The notes under the pieces are model-generated. The model was not told the DNA's origin, made no database searches, and was given only the letters and a program-made list of their open reading frames with translations. Source: Clusia tigrina (Eukaryota > Arthropoda > Insecta > Diptera > Clusiidae). From it: 64,000 nucleotides of DNA. Shown here one piece after another: positions 44,341 through 56,200 of the stretch. The DNA lies in contig OV050033.1 of NCBI GenBank assembly GCA_920105625.2, positions 131,625,821-131,689,820 on the forward strand, in the 5' to 3' direction. Made by a program: the position numbers and the translations under genes. How positions within the stretch are numbered: position 1 is the first letter of the stretch; each line of letters starts with the position of its first letter.

Positions 44341-45382
44341 TTCGGTTGAATTTGGGGTTTCTTTCTTCAGGTACTCTTTTAGGTTTTTATCCTCCTCCTT
44401 TGTAAGAGCATCTTTAAGCGCCCTTTCGGCTGCTTTAATATTGTATTTAGAGATGGGTGAGCGATGTTTCTGCCATTCTCGGCGCAGCCGTCGTTTCTGT
44501 GCTACAAGTTTTTCAATTTGGCTATTTGTACAGGCACACTTGCACTTTCTAGAAGTATTTTTTGGCGTTGCCACTACGGCTGCAGTCGCTAGCATGGAGT
44601 TGAAAATATCAATATTATTATCTATATCATCTGCATGTTTTACCTCAACTCTTGTAGAGATATGACTACTAATATACTTTTTGTATTTTAACCAATCGGT
44701 TTGGTTGGTCCCAAGGCGAAACTGTGTATATCTGGTTGTTCATAAAGGTTGATTATTACAGGCGAGTGACCAGAGGACAGATCGACACAGGTTTCCGCTG
44801 ATACTAAAGACCTATCTATATTTTAAGAAATAGCAAAATCAATAAGATTCGGAATTTTCTTTGGGTCTGTTGGCCAATAAGTGGGCTATCCTGGACAAAA
44901 TCGAATTTACTATGTCTGTTAGTTATTGCATTGTACAATTGTCGGCCTTTTGGATTAATTAGGCGAGAGCCCCAGTGTTTATGTTTCGCATTATAATCAC
45001 CGCCAGCTAGGGAATCAAAAAGTTCTTTAAATTGAGTTTCTGTTACAGTAAAACGGGGTGGGCAGTATATAGCTGAAAGCGTCAGGTCTTTGTCACGATT
45101 TTTAATAGATATAGCTTGCATCCATTGCATCGAATGCGATTGCATAAGATGATGCTTAAGCCGATTTCTGATTAGAATAGCCGCACCGCCATGTGCCTTA
45201 CCATCAGGATGATTTGTGTTATAAAATTTTAAGCCTAGGAGATGAAAATTGTATTTGTTTGTGAGATGCGTTTCAGACAAAAGCATAACATCAATTTAGT
45301 GGTCATGTTGAAACTTATTAAGGGCTAGTTTATGCTGGTTAACACCGTTTGCGTTCCATAAACATATTTTTAACAAACTCAT
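44333..45382 (-). pseudogene. jockey-clade ORF2, AP-endonuclease part only
   Basis: ORF2 starts at ATG 45382, overlapping the ORF1 stop (ATGA). The start reads KICLWNANGVNQHK, and after a TAG near 45298 it continues with DVMLLSETHLTN, GGAAILIRNR, GGDYNAKHKHWGSR and LSSGHSPVIINL. These are the blocks of an APE-type endonuclease that nicks target DNA. The last block normally reads SDH; here Asp is Gly, so catalysis is likely lost. A linker (44332-44595) follows and the gene stops at about 44333, before the RT. Confidence 0.85.
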
Positions 45383-46640
45383 TTTTTATTGAGAAGAGTT
45401 TGGATCATCTGATTTTGAGCTTTAATCATATCTTGTAGCATATTTTGCACTGTAGACATGAATTGAGTCATACACTGAGTAAGATTTAGGATCATGGCTT
45501 CTACTCCACTATTAGATGCATTGTTATTGTTAACTTGCCGTACGTTGCCCTGCAGAACACTTGCGTAGGTTGCTTGACCAGAATTCGGTTTTTGCAAAAT
45601 AGGGTCACCTATCTGAGGATTTGTGGTGGCAGGCTGGATATAAATAGGATTTGGGGATAAGTTACGTTTTAATTGTATACCCTGCGACAGTTTTGATTCT
45701 AAATCTTTATATACAGGGCAACCTCTGTAATTTGCCGTGTGGCTGCCACCACAGTTACTACATTCCTTTGCGGATGTGTCAGCTTTAGCTAAGGTGCAAG
45801 TACTTGTAGGGTGGAGATCACCGCAAACTACACAAACAGTGCGCAGAGTGCAGTACGATTTAGAGTGGCCGAATTCTTGACAATTCATACATTGTATTGG
45901 GCCGTTACGTTTGTACGGTTCTTCAACCGTAATTCTGCGGTGTAAAAGATATCTTAGGTTATATATTGGGTGCGTCTCGTTCTTTTTAAGCTGGATTGAG
46001 TTGGGGAACAGTTCAACTTTAAATATAGGTTGAGGTACCTTATTTCTATTCACAATATTTATCAGAACCTTTACGGGAAACGCTTGCTCTTCAAGAGCCT
46101 CTTTTATATCGCCTTTCATAACAATAACAAGGCCTTTTGAGCTCTTTAGCTGATAGGAATAATAATTTTTGTTGTTCACCGTTAAAAAATTTATAATATT
46201 ACGACAGTGCTTTTCACTATATGCCTGTATCTTTGTCTCCTCAATACTACCTTTTCTAAGAGGCACAATGTGAAAATTATTTGTGCCTATAATCTTTGCG
46301 ATGTTCAATACTGATTGATTGGAACAAGTAAATCGGTCTGGCGTTACTGACTACAGGTTCACCTTTCGATATATTAGTAGAATTCTCTACACTAAGAAGT
46401 GCAAATCTATTATTCCCCAGAGAAGCAACTGAGTTTGTTGTGTTTGCCCTTTTGGCGACGCCTAATGACCTTTTGTGGACTTATCTTTCTTTTAATACTA
46501 ATGTTAATGTAGCGGTCAATACCAGTCTGCACGACCGCCACTTTTTTATTTTCTTTACCTCACTGTTTATTACCGCCTGCAGAGACATTGTTGCTGGGCT
46601 TCTTGCCAAAGAACATACAAGAATAGACAGTTGATATGAA
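45379..46640 (-). pseudogene. jockey-clade ORF1 (Gag-like), 5' end frameshifted
   Basis: The 309-residue frame 45379-46308 has the core region and three knuckles: CMNCQEFGHSKSYC, CVVCGDLHPTSTC and CSNCGGSHTANYRGC. The upstream continuation to about 46640 is broken by stops and shifts but still shows ARPIYLFQS before the frame. The stop overlaps the next ORF's ATG. It is a different jockey family from the copy at 43060, since the two gags are clearly diverged. Confidence 0.85.
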
Positions 46641-48256
46641 TGTATTTGTGAGAGTTCTGCTACTGAGAGGAGGTTTCAAAATTGATGTATGTAGTGGTAA
46701 AAATACAGTGCACCCCCCTTAACTCTAACTATCGTCATTCCTGAATTCACTTAACTTCTCAAAATAACTGAAAACATACAATTTCTTTGATAATTTCTCA
46801 TTGTCAATGAACCCTCAATATCCACAAGTCGAAATATTCCACTTGCGTTTAACTAAAAAAATTAATTCGACAAAATAAAAAATTGTTTTCTTCATTATTA
46901 AAGAAAGAAACACTACCTCTGTTTAATTAAAAGCATAAATCCGTTAACTTAATTCGTTTAGCTGCATTTTTGACATATTTTGAAGATTTTTCTGAGATTA
47001 TTGAAACTGTTGTTATTTGTGAGAATACTGTAAAAGCGTTGAATTCTCTTTTGACCGGCAATTTCTTAACCTTGGTCTCCTTCTGTTCCAAATTCTAATT
47101 TTTGAACTGTCCCCTGTGCACTTTCATTCGTTCATGGCCATGTATATTTAAACACTCTTGGGGTATTACCGTAGAGTAATCCGTTTGTTACAGTACATTG
47201 CTAATTCTTAAGCATTTCATTATGTACTTAGTTTATAGTATGTATTTCCTATTTTCTTTAATAAAGTGACCTTCGAAAAGGAAGGATTAATCTCATCATT
47301 ACTATATACAATTAGCAAAATTTGTTCCCTTAAATTATATCTAATTTTATATTATATCAATAATTAAAGCACTATTCCACTTCTGACTTTAATTTATGTA
47401 CTTAAATTTATGTAAATAAGTAGTAAAAAATTATTACCATCAGTAACACTCTTTCATAAAAAGTCCAAATGTATTTGTTCCCTGGGGTCCACTAGGAAAC
47501 AGCTGATCGCTAGTGGACCCCAGAGCACTTATACACTTGCATTCGATTTCCCATTGGTTTTGTTGTTGGATTTACGAAGTTATTACTCTATACTACTGTA
47601 TGGTATTACTGGGGCAGTCGGACCCCATTTTAATATATTATTTTATATATAAATTAATATATCATTTTAATATAAATTAATAATTTTATTAATTATTTTA
47701 GTCATTAGTAGTATAATCAAATACTCTCTATAAAGAATATGCGACAACCTCTCTTCAGTACTAAATTGTGTTGCTGGCTCGGGGCTGGGAACATTTTGAT
47801 ATTGCATAGCTTTTTACCTTATGTGGATCGAATTTTGCTACTATATTTTCAGTATTTCGTTGTTCTTTGACGAGGCAGGTTCTGTGTCGCTCCGCCTCGG
47901 ATTAGAACACAAATATAATGGAATAATGATAACGAACACTTGTTGGATCAGTGTGCCCAAGAAATATTTCTTAAGCATACACAATTGTACATACAAGCAC
48001 AAACTTCTTGTTTGTATTATCAATTTTGCTTATGCTTTTCTTCTTAGGTCAAATTATGTCACATGGTGTGGAGTCATACATATATTTTTTTATATACATA
48101 TTTACAATTTATTATTTTGAAGTTGGACAATTTGCATAAAATATAGAGAGTATTTGCTAGGACTGCAGTACACTTTAGTCCATGTTTTTCGTATGAAATA
48201 TTTAATTCCCGCTATAAATATGGACACCATTATAGGAAGAGGGCTTCCAAACTATG
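46641..48256. other. non-coding, AT-rich, with one hairpin
   Basis: Includes a 14-base perfect inverted repeat (47482-47495 and 47510-47523) and a very AT-rich segment at 47640-47700. No coding motif was recognised. Confidence 0.4.
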
Positions 48257-48960
48257 TACAGCGGAAAAAAGTATTCGACATCTACTAATCCATGCAATTT
48301 GTCTCTAATAAATCGGAAACTATATACAACCTCAAAACAATGATTGATCATTTAAAACAAAGGATCATTCTGCTTTTATTGTTGTAATTGTTATGGGTGT
48401 AAATAATAGCAAAGGTATGAAAATGTCACTACTATTAATTAAATACAGTTTGAAAAGAGAAAAAAGTATTCGACATATTATGAAACAATTAAAAAATAAT
48501 TGGATTAAAAACCAAATTAATTGAGCTACCTTCCCTTTCCGACGAACAACTTCCCGTAAGCGCCACGGCATTGATTTTACCCAATTTATGGATGTCTCCA
48601 TGTCGATTTTGAACCACTCTTCCGTCAGAACTTCCTACAATTATTTTTTAATTCGAAAAATGGCGCTCTCTTATCTCTTTCATTAGAATACTCCACAAGT
48701 ATTCTATCGGGTCTTTGAGCAGGCAATTATAAAGTAGCCAAAGTCTCGAGTTGTGGGCCGAATGCTTAGGATCGATATTCTGGTACAATTGAAATGCATT
48801 TTCTATTCCTAATTTCAGAGGAGTAGGGCGGAAGTTTTCTTTCAGTATTTGAGTATAGTCGATAATCCCGTTCACTGGTACTATATTTTCCACCCCTGAG
48901 GCTCCCAAACACCCCGTCCTCCATACTTTACAGTACAAACCACATACAGTTCTTCCAGCT
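48257..48960 (-). mobile_element. Tc1-like element, 3' part with repeated subterminal motif
   Basis: The minus strand encodes a transposase end: NAFQLYQNIDPKHSAH, DPIEYLWSILMKEIRER and INWVKSMPWRLREVVRRKGK. The DN(D/x)PKH block has lost its Asp; the PIE Glu is kept. The motif GAAAAAAGTATTCGACAT occurs at 48264-48281 and again at 48459-48476 in the same orientation, as in Tc1 elements with IR/DR-type ends. The N-terminal half is missing. Confidence 0.82.
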
Positions 48961-49069
48961 CAGTATTTGGCTACAAATTGCTCGAGAGCATGCACATTCA
49001 CCAGAACAGTTTTGGTTAAATGGTTTATTTGCTGATGAGAGCAAATTTTATCTGTTTATTTTATTTTAT

Positions 49070-49430
49070 ATAATTGTGTACAGGAAGTCAAATACTGACC
49101 TGGAAGCACGAAATATAGTTCTCAAAACTCCGGTGATATGGTATACCATTCATATTCAATTGCCCTTCTTAATTCTGCTGCTTTTCCAAATGTATTTTTG
49201 TATAATTTCCGGATAATTCTTCTCAAACGTGTTCAACAACATTTGGGTCAGGTGATTGGGAGGGTGTTTGGATTAATTTTGGATAATTATACACACGCCA
49301 GAGCTTTGCTACATTAGATGTGTGCTTGGGATCATTGTCCGGATAATAAGCAAAACTTTCTAAAATACCCAATTTGATTAATTTGCTTGTATGTTGTACA
49401 TCGTTTGAAAGGTCTCCAAACTACGTACAC
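49070..49430 (-). mobile_element. second Tc1-like fragment
   Basis: The minus strand shows YYPDNDPKHTSNVAKLWR, SQSPDPNVVEHV and a stop, then ELSGNYTKIH. These are the second catalytic Asp and final Glu blocks of a Tc1 transposase. It is distinct in sequence from the neighbour at 48257. Both ends are missing. Confidence 0.7.
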
Positions 49431-49969
49431 AATCATGAGCATATTTATAACGGTGGTATATTATATGATATAAAATAAATGGTCGGTCTAAAGTATAATG
49501 CTGTCGTTGTCTGATTAAGCGTTTGAACTACTGTATATCGTATCTGTATACATATGAGGCACTCTCAACCATAGCCATTCATATGTACTCGTACATGCAA
49601 ATGGGAGCATAATTGCACTGTTAGCATTTTGGTGAGGCGACTTCAAATGAAATATGAACCGATATCAGAGAAAATGCCTATATGAACGCAGTGCCATGCA
49701 CGGGAAGATCCGTTCAAGGGCAGCTTGGAACTTGAGCAACTGAACTGCAGTTATTACTTCCTATGTGTGCATACGAGTGTGTTTACATACATAGAATATA
49801 CATATGTAGTTGTATGTGGAGTGGATCATATTCATACGAGTACAGTTGGCCATGAAAGTGTTTTGACAAGGGAAAATTGGGTCAATTAGATATTGCACAC
49901 TCTCTTTTGCACCTCTTTTTTCTTATGATTAATTTTTTAATACATTTCATTTAATCAATGGTGTTTTCT
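49431..49969. other. non-coding
   Basis: ACAGTTGGCCATGAAAGTG near 49843 resembles a Tc1-type end, but I found no partner. Nothing else was recognised. Confidence 0.3.
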
Positions 49970-50100
49970 CCGTGGTCTGATGGTAAGCATGATAGACTCA
50001 CACTTGGGGGACGTGGGTTAGAATCCCTGTCCCGGGCATGGTTTCAAAAATGCTTCTTACTAAATATTTGTCTCGTCCAGTCGAAGGCCTTGGTTGCTAG
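49970..50100 (+). repeat. tRNA-derived SINE, copy B
   Basis: The head has an A-box-like TGGTCTGATGG and a B-box-like GGTTAGAATCC, followed by CCTGTCCCGGGCATGG and the tail TTTCAAAAATGCTTCTTACT. It aligns with copy A at 34440 over about 90 bases, at roughly three quarters identity by eye. The cloverleaf is imperfect, so this is a SINE rather than a functional tRNA gene. Confidence 0.78.
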
Positions 50101-50302
50101 TACTCATATTCTCAACCTCTTGCAGACCTAATTAATTATGCAGCAGGATAAAATAGTAATAATAAAATGCATATGCGGGGGGAGAGTGGCGTGGGATAAT
50201 AACAACAATATATTTTCTAAAGAACAGTAACAAAAAAAACCCCTTTTTAAAATTAAGAAATAAAAAGCATTTAAAAAACAAAAAATATTCAAAAACTAGC
50301 CG

Positions 50303-51263
50303 TCAAGAAAGTGTTTTTCCAAAACTTTTTGGTACCAATTTATCCTCGCAATGATCCCCGATATCGGATAGATTCTTCACTATGCTTTGTGCACATTTTT
50401 GACGCAAATCAATCAAAAAAGTTTACTTTGGTCACTGGAAAAGAACGTGATTTGTTGTGACTCAGTTAGTTTACTAGAAACACTGCATCAGGAAAAGTAC
50501 CCAAGAACTGTCCGAGATTTTCTTGACCAGACAAACAATTTATAATATTGTAAATCCCTTAAAAAAGGAGGCTTGACTGGAGCCAAAATCTGCGAACGGT
50601 TGTTTGCACAAAATATCAGAGAACAGAATGCATTTTGGTAATGAAAGTAGTCGAAAATCCGGAGATTTCTACGACATGACGCTTTATTATAATGGCGGGT
50701 CCAATAGAGTGTGCCGACAGCAGTTAAATGCGTTGGAAAATCGTAATATAATTCCAACTGTAAAATTCTGCGAAGTTTCTATCATGGTATGGGGTGCATA
50801 TCCAGTAAATGAGTAGGAGAGCTAGTTTTCATAGAGAACATAATGGATGCAACACATTATTTGGAGATTCTAAAATGTTATCTAATAAACGGCGATAACG
50901 ATAACAAATTCTACGAAGATAATGACTGAAAGTATAGGGAGCGTATGGTAAGGACGTTGCTTCTTTACAATTGCAAAAAAGTATTAGAAACGGCTGCCCA
51001 GAGTCCACACTAGAACCCATTGGAAATTTGTGGGCACATTTAAAAGAAAAAGCCGGCCAAGAGGCAACCAAAAGATTGAGCAGAACTCAAAACTGCAATA
51101 CTGGAGGAATGGAATGAAATTCGAAACTAATGCAGAAGTTGATCTATTCCATGAAGACTACGAGCTGTAATAGAGGGGAGCCTAACAAAGTAGTAAAAAA
51201 CTTTATAGTCCTCATTTTCTTTAATTTTTTAAATACAAATCATTTGTAAAAAAACTTTCTTGA
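50303..51263 (+). mobile_element. Tc1-like element with ~21-base TIRs and dead transposase
   Basis: Ends: TCAAGAAAGTGTTTTTCC at 50303 and its inverted counterpart AAAAAAACTTTCTTGA at 51248-51263. A plus-strand transposase is visible in pieces: SRKSGDFYD, PTVKFCEVSIMVWGA (50760-50800) and LEPIGNLWAHLKEKAG near 51015. The last should read PIE; the catalytic Glu is Gly here. Stops are frequent. The length, under 1 kb, suggests internal deletion. Confidence 0.82.
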
Positions 51264-52429
51264 TAAACTTTATGGACTTATACAACTAGCTTGCTTTGCC
51301 CACAGTACCTAGGGCTGATACTCCACTCCAAGCTCATGTGGAATACTAGCATTGTGGACTAAAAACTAATTTAAACAGTTACATACTCTGCAACCTTAGG
51401 GTCCTGTAAGGGTTAATTATATTTATGTATATAATTATTCCTTTTTTACTTTGATTATTATTTTCTTAATCGTTTTGTGATTATCCGGTCTTCTTTTTAT
51501 TCATTTCATGAAATTAGAGCTTGAGGCAGTTTATGGGTACATAAGTACATACGTGCGTGCATTTGTATTCGCTTCGATGTTTTGGTTTATGTTCTCGTAT
51601 ACTAATGGGGAATCACACGCGTCAGCACAGAGAAACTTCAATTGAATTGCTTATTATTGGATTTTTTTCATATGGATTTGAATAGATTCTTTAATATATT
51701 TATTTAGAAATTATTTTTTAGATTTTCTACATATAAATGTAAGTATATTGAATACAAATTATACAGCTTATATAAGTTAATTCTTCTCACGGGAAACTGT
51801 CTGGCCGATACTATGTATCGTACGCAGATAGTTCTCAACCGGGTAAAATCGCCCTTATGTGACTCTTACCTTTTTTCCACCGTTCGCCAAATTAAAGTCC
51901 AGTTATGTTTTAATTTCAGTTGGCAGATAACTTATTTATTATTTCATGGATCACAATCTTGGTATTCAATATTAATGTTTAACTTTAGTAGGCAGATAAC
52001 TAGTTATATTTATTATTTAATGCAAAGTTACAATGTCGCGATCGCGACCGTGCCGTCTTCTCCCGAATTTTCGACTAACTCCTCCTTTTAACTTTTTACC
52101 CCAACTACCTGGAGTACCTTAGCTAGCAAGCCGGGCTACGTGACACAAAACGTCGACACTGCATTTCCCACCGCTACCACTTGCGCGTGTTGGCCGCTAC
52201 GTGACCTTAATTGCTGAATTGCCGAAATTGCATTTCCCACAGCTATCGGTTGCGCGTGCAGTCCGCTTCCGCCCAACTCCTAGCGATCGAAGGAAAATGC
52301 AGAATCGGCGTCTGCGCTACCCTACACCCGGCCGTGCTAACTTATACATTCAGCAGCAAAAGTCTGCGTAGAAAAGAAGACAGGTACCATAAATCCATTA
52401 TTTTTTGTTGATAAAAAACAATTAATAAA
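51264..52429. other. non-coding with two internal duplications
   Basis: GGCAGATAACT...TTATTATTT phrases occur at about 51922-51945 and 51982-52018. GCATTTCCCACMGCTA...TTGCGCGTG occurs at 52161-52189 and 52230-52258. The region could be part of an LTR or a small satellite, but I cannot name it. Confidence 0.35.
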
Positions 52430-53250
52430 AGGTTGGGTAGTCTTTAGGTTGAAGAACCTCTTGTAGGCACTTTGGCACAGAATCCACCAATTTTGTGGTT
52501 TCTGCGTAGGTGATTTTTGTTCATTCTTGGATCATGATATTTTTCTGCACATCTTTCGAAGTTGCTGCTCGTATGCTGTCGAATCCAGCGCTCCAATAAC
52601 TCCCATACATGCTAGAGAGGATTCAAATCAGGTGGTTGAGGTGGTGGTTTAGGCTGTTTCCGGACATAATACAGTGGCCAAAGTTTGGTATCGTGAGCAG
52701 TATGCTTCGGGTGGTTGTGGTGCTGAAATCTGTATTCGTTGTCCAACCTAAAATTCTCTGTACTCGGCTTAAAGTTTTCTCTGAAAACCTACCTAGCCTA
52801 CTCCTTTGGCGCAAATGCACCCCAAACCATAATTCCACCTCCTCCAGATTTTACAGTGGGTTTTAAATTGTGAGCGTCGAGGGCTGTACCTGATTTTCTC
52901 TAAATAAGCGAAGAACGAAAAAGCAGAACTTACTCTTGTCGGTAAGAAGAACCTTATTCCAAAACTCTTTGGGCTTGTTAAGGTATTCTTGGGCAAGGGC
53001 TAAGCGCTTCTCTCGATTGAGAAGAGATACCAAAGGCGTCTTTCGACCTGCGCGGCTGTGTTAGTTAACTTTCTTTTAAGTTCCTCCCACCGTTCTACCG
53101 TTACTAATCGATTTCCCGAATTATTCCGTTACATTTTCCGCATTTTTGGATTTTTCTGGATTAGTTTCAAAACACATCGATACACAATCGATCGGTCTGT
53201 TAGGGCAGACGGGCGGCCAGGACGCAGGCAGGAGACATAACATTCAATGT
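52430..53250 (-). mobile_element. Tc1-like transposase relic, catalytic Glu codon turned into stop
   Basis: Minus-strand frames from 53240: LRPGRPSALTDR, then PKEFWN-like and KSKFCFF-like regions in shifted frames, IWRRWNYGLGCICAKG, HNHPKHTAHDTKLWPLYY, and PPDLNPL followed by TAG and HVWELLERW. The Glu of the usual NPIEHVW is that TAG, and the second Asp reads His. The gene is dead at two catalytic positions. Confidence 0.8.
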
Positions 53251-56200
53251 TTTCCAAATTATTAACATTAAAGCGATGAGAATGAAGGTAAAATATAAAA
53301 TAACATTATGGATGAATCTTTAGGCGTCGGCGTCCCATTTTAAATACATAGTATATTACCTCACAAGGATTTGGGGACTACTTGTACCCGGCCTTTTGCT
53401 GCGGAGTATGTGTATGAAGTGGCCTTTTTAATGGTGACATTGTTAGCACTGGGTTGACTTCTTATTGGTTTCGCGACATTTCTGTCGAATCCAATTTTGA
53501 TGTACATACTCGTATGTATGTCAGTTAGTGGGGGAAACTGTAATCAGTGCTCGCGCGTTATCAGTCCATCCGGTGCATTCTCAAAGATCCTTCCTCCTCA
53601 AAGACTCGTATGGTGAATTTAGTGCAGTCAGCTATTTACGCTTAGTTACGGGCATTGGTGGTGTGATTTGGCCAACTCCAAGTAGGTCGCGTAGGAGCCT
53701 GATCGAGTCTTCTTGCGTAAGCCAGGGAGTTAAGTCTGTTCAAGCTCAGCAACCTGAACATACGAAGAGTAGTGAACATGCAGATCGAACTAAACGTAAT
53801 CGAAATTGTGAGAAAACTTCCTTTGAAATAACATATGAACTCGAAGCTTAAAATTAAAATCATGCAATAACATTGAAGTAATAATTAAAAAGTAAAGTTA
53901 ATCTTAATATGAAAATTATATTGAATTAAAAATGAAAAACAATTTATGTGAAATAAATATTCAAGAGCATTTCCTATGAAATACTCACGATAACATTTCA
54001 TAGGAAATTGCGAATGTTGGGACTATTTCCTATGAAGTTGTTCCGATAATATTTTATAGGAATTTATGAAATTAGCGTTAGAAAATAAGATTTTTTGTTG
54101 TGTGGTGTTTAATGTTAATTTAACCCGCAACCCTCCTGTGAAATTTCGTTGGGCGTGGCAGTAGCATTATGATCCCGTATATTTTGGACACACACTATAA
54201 TGGACCCCATGTACATTTCAGCGAATTTTTATTCTGATCAGCCAATTTTTATTCAGCATCAATACGAGCATAGATAGTTTGATTTTAAACTTAGACCCGA
54301 AAGCTCCTTATAGCAAAAGTGGGCGTGTTCTTTTTCTGATCAAGCTCTTTTCTTGTAGTTTGCTTTATAGTGTCTACATCCTGCTTTCGTCCATAAATCT
54401 CTAATAGAACTTAAGTTAAGAATATTTTTTAATAGTGGGCGTGACACTTAATATATACCGCCCACATTTTTGGTAGTGTTTACTATGACCCACATCTATA
54501 TAACTATCAGTAGCGCCACTGTTCCATCAATTGGTCTGAAGTTATAGCCATTTCGGAAAAGCTGATTAAAGCTGCATATATGGAAGGTAGGCGTGGTCTT
54601 CGTTCAAATTGGTCCATATAGCAATCTGGTTCTGTGTATTTGGCTCTAACGGTGTTGGATAAAAGTTGCCATAGACGGACGGACAAAATTGTTCAGAAAG
54701 AGATAATGATCATATCTGTATACGAGTATATGTGTTCCATACTCAACACGCCTCTTTCTTGTAGTTGCAACCCCTCTTTAAAGAGCAAAATTGGTATATC
54801 CTTTTTACCTTTTTTAAAAGTAAAGGGTAAGAATGTACATATGTACATATACGAAAGTTGATTGAAGCAGCAAGGAATATGTTTCTGCAACACCCACATG
54901 TCCTGCTCCTTGCAATATCACCGGAAGAAATGTTAAATAGGAAATTTGGATGTCTCTATTACCTATGTTTCTGGTATTCTTTCCACTGACACACACTTCT
55001 ATTATAGAGGAGGATTCTTTTATAATCATGCAAAATAAAAAACTTGAACTGAACATATCATATTTTAGACTACCCAATTACTTTATACTGGAATTATAGA
55101 ACGAATTCTCTTATTGATCGATCTATTTGTTTCGGTTCATAGTGGAACTACTCTAGGGGGAGCAACAAATTTGCTATCTGTGCTGTAAAGAAATCACAAA
55201 TGCTTCGGATGCATGCAACCGCAGCAGTTTTGCAGGTGTTCTGCAGGTTCGGTATACAACCAACTCCTGACTCATAGTTTAAAGAGCGATGACGATGAGA
55301 AATAAAATGTAGTGAGCCAGGTAGCGAAGTTGCACCACCATGTAGAGTAATTCCACGAAAGATTTATAAATAATTTACATACAAGTCAGGTTAAATCTAA
55401 TCAACACAGAGTCTCTGTTCAGCTAGCAACACGTCACTTGCTTAAAGAGGTCACTTGCCCACATTCTGCCACTGAGTCGCTTTTTTAACGCGTATTTATT
55501 TGCCGCGAATTTTATGTGCATCTATTCAGCCACCCTGAGGATAAACAAGAAGTGGCAGTACTCCATTACTCCAGTGCTACATGTCTACCCCTTAAGGGAG
55601 TTGTGTGCCATGTTCCCTATGGGTGCGTTCGGCTGAGGTGTTTCCATTATCACTTTTAAAAGACCCTTTAATTGTGGTGGCATACTCCCAGAGTGCGCTG
55701 TTGCTGCGGCTTCTAATTAAGGGAAAATTTAGACTCAGGGGAATGTGGCAGAGACCCAGCTAAGCAGAAATTATGGTTTCTTACAACAATGACCGCACTG
55801 GCCACATAAGGTTACCTTAAAGTTGTTGACCGTGACCATATACGAAGTTAGCCATGCCATGAAAGTAGAGAGTGGAAAATTTTGTACGAGATAAAGTGGC
55901 ACGTGACTACGACTATAAAGAAACTATCTGCTTGCCCGGTGGAAAGGTTGCTTTTGTTTTTCGGTTCTAAAAATGGGCATATTTTTTTTTAACTCTATGT
56001 AAATCACAATAACAATTGGGGATGATTGTGATTTAATATGTGGCCACACAACAAGCTCAACCACTCTCGGCCATAAAGGAACTTAACAGTGTGTAAAAAG
56101 GTTAATGAAGGGACTCTGGAGGATATACACTATTGTGTATGTGTGTAGACGTTTATGTGTACGTATGTATACACATATGTATATATGTGTGTATGTGTAG

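Noticed and set aside
44345..44665. C-terminal extension of the plus-strand jockey Gag
   Set aside because: It is the antisense of the other element's ORF2 linker and endonuclease region, read through after the junction.
49970..50045. Functional tRNA gene
   Set aside because: The head has tRNA boxes but the stems do not pair well and the same sequence plus tail recurs at 34440, so it is a SINE.
53528..53851. 107-codon plus-strand ORF as a host gene
   Set aside because: No domain, no splice or promoter context that I can recognise; could be the 5' part of a mobile element but unsupported.
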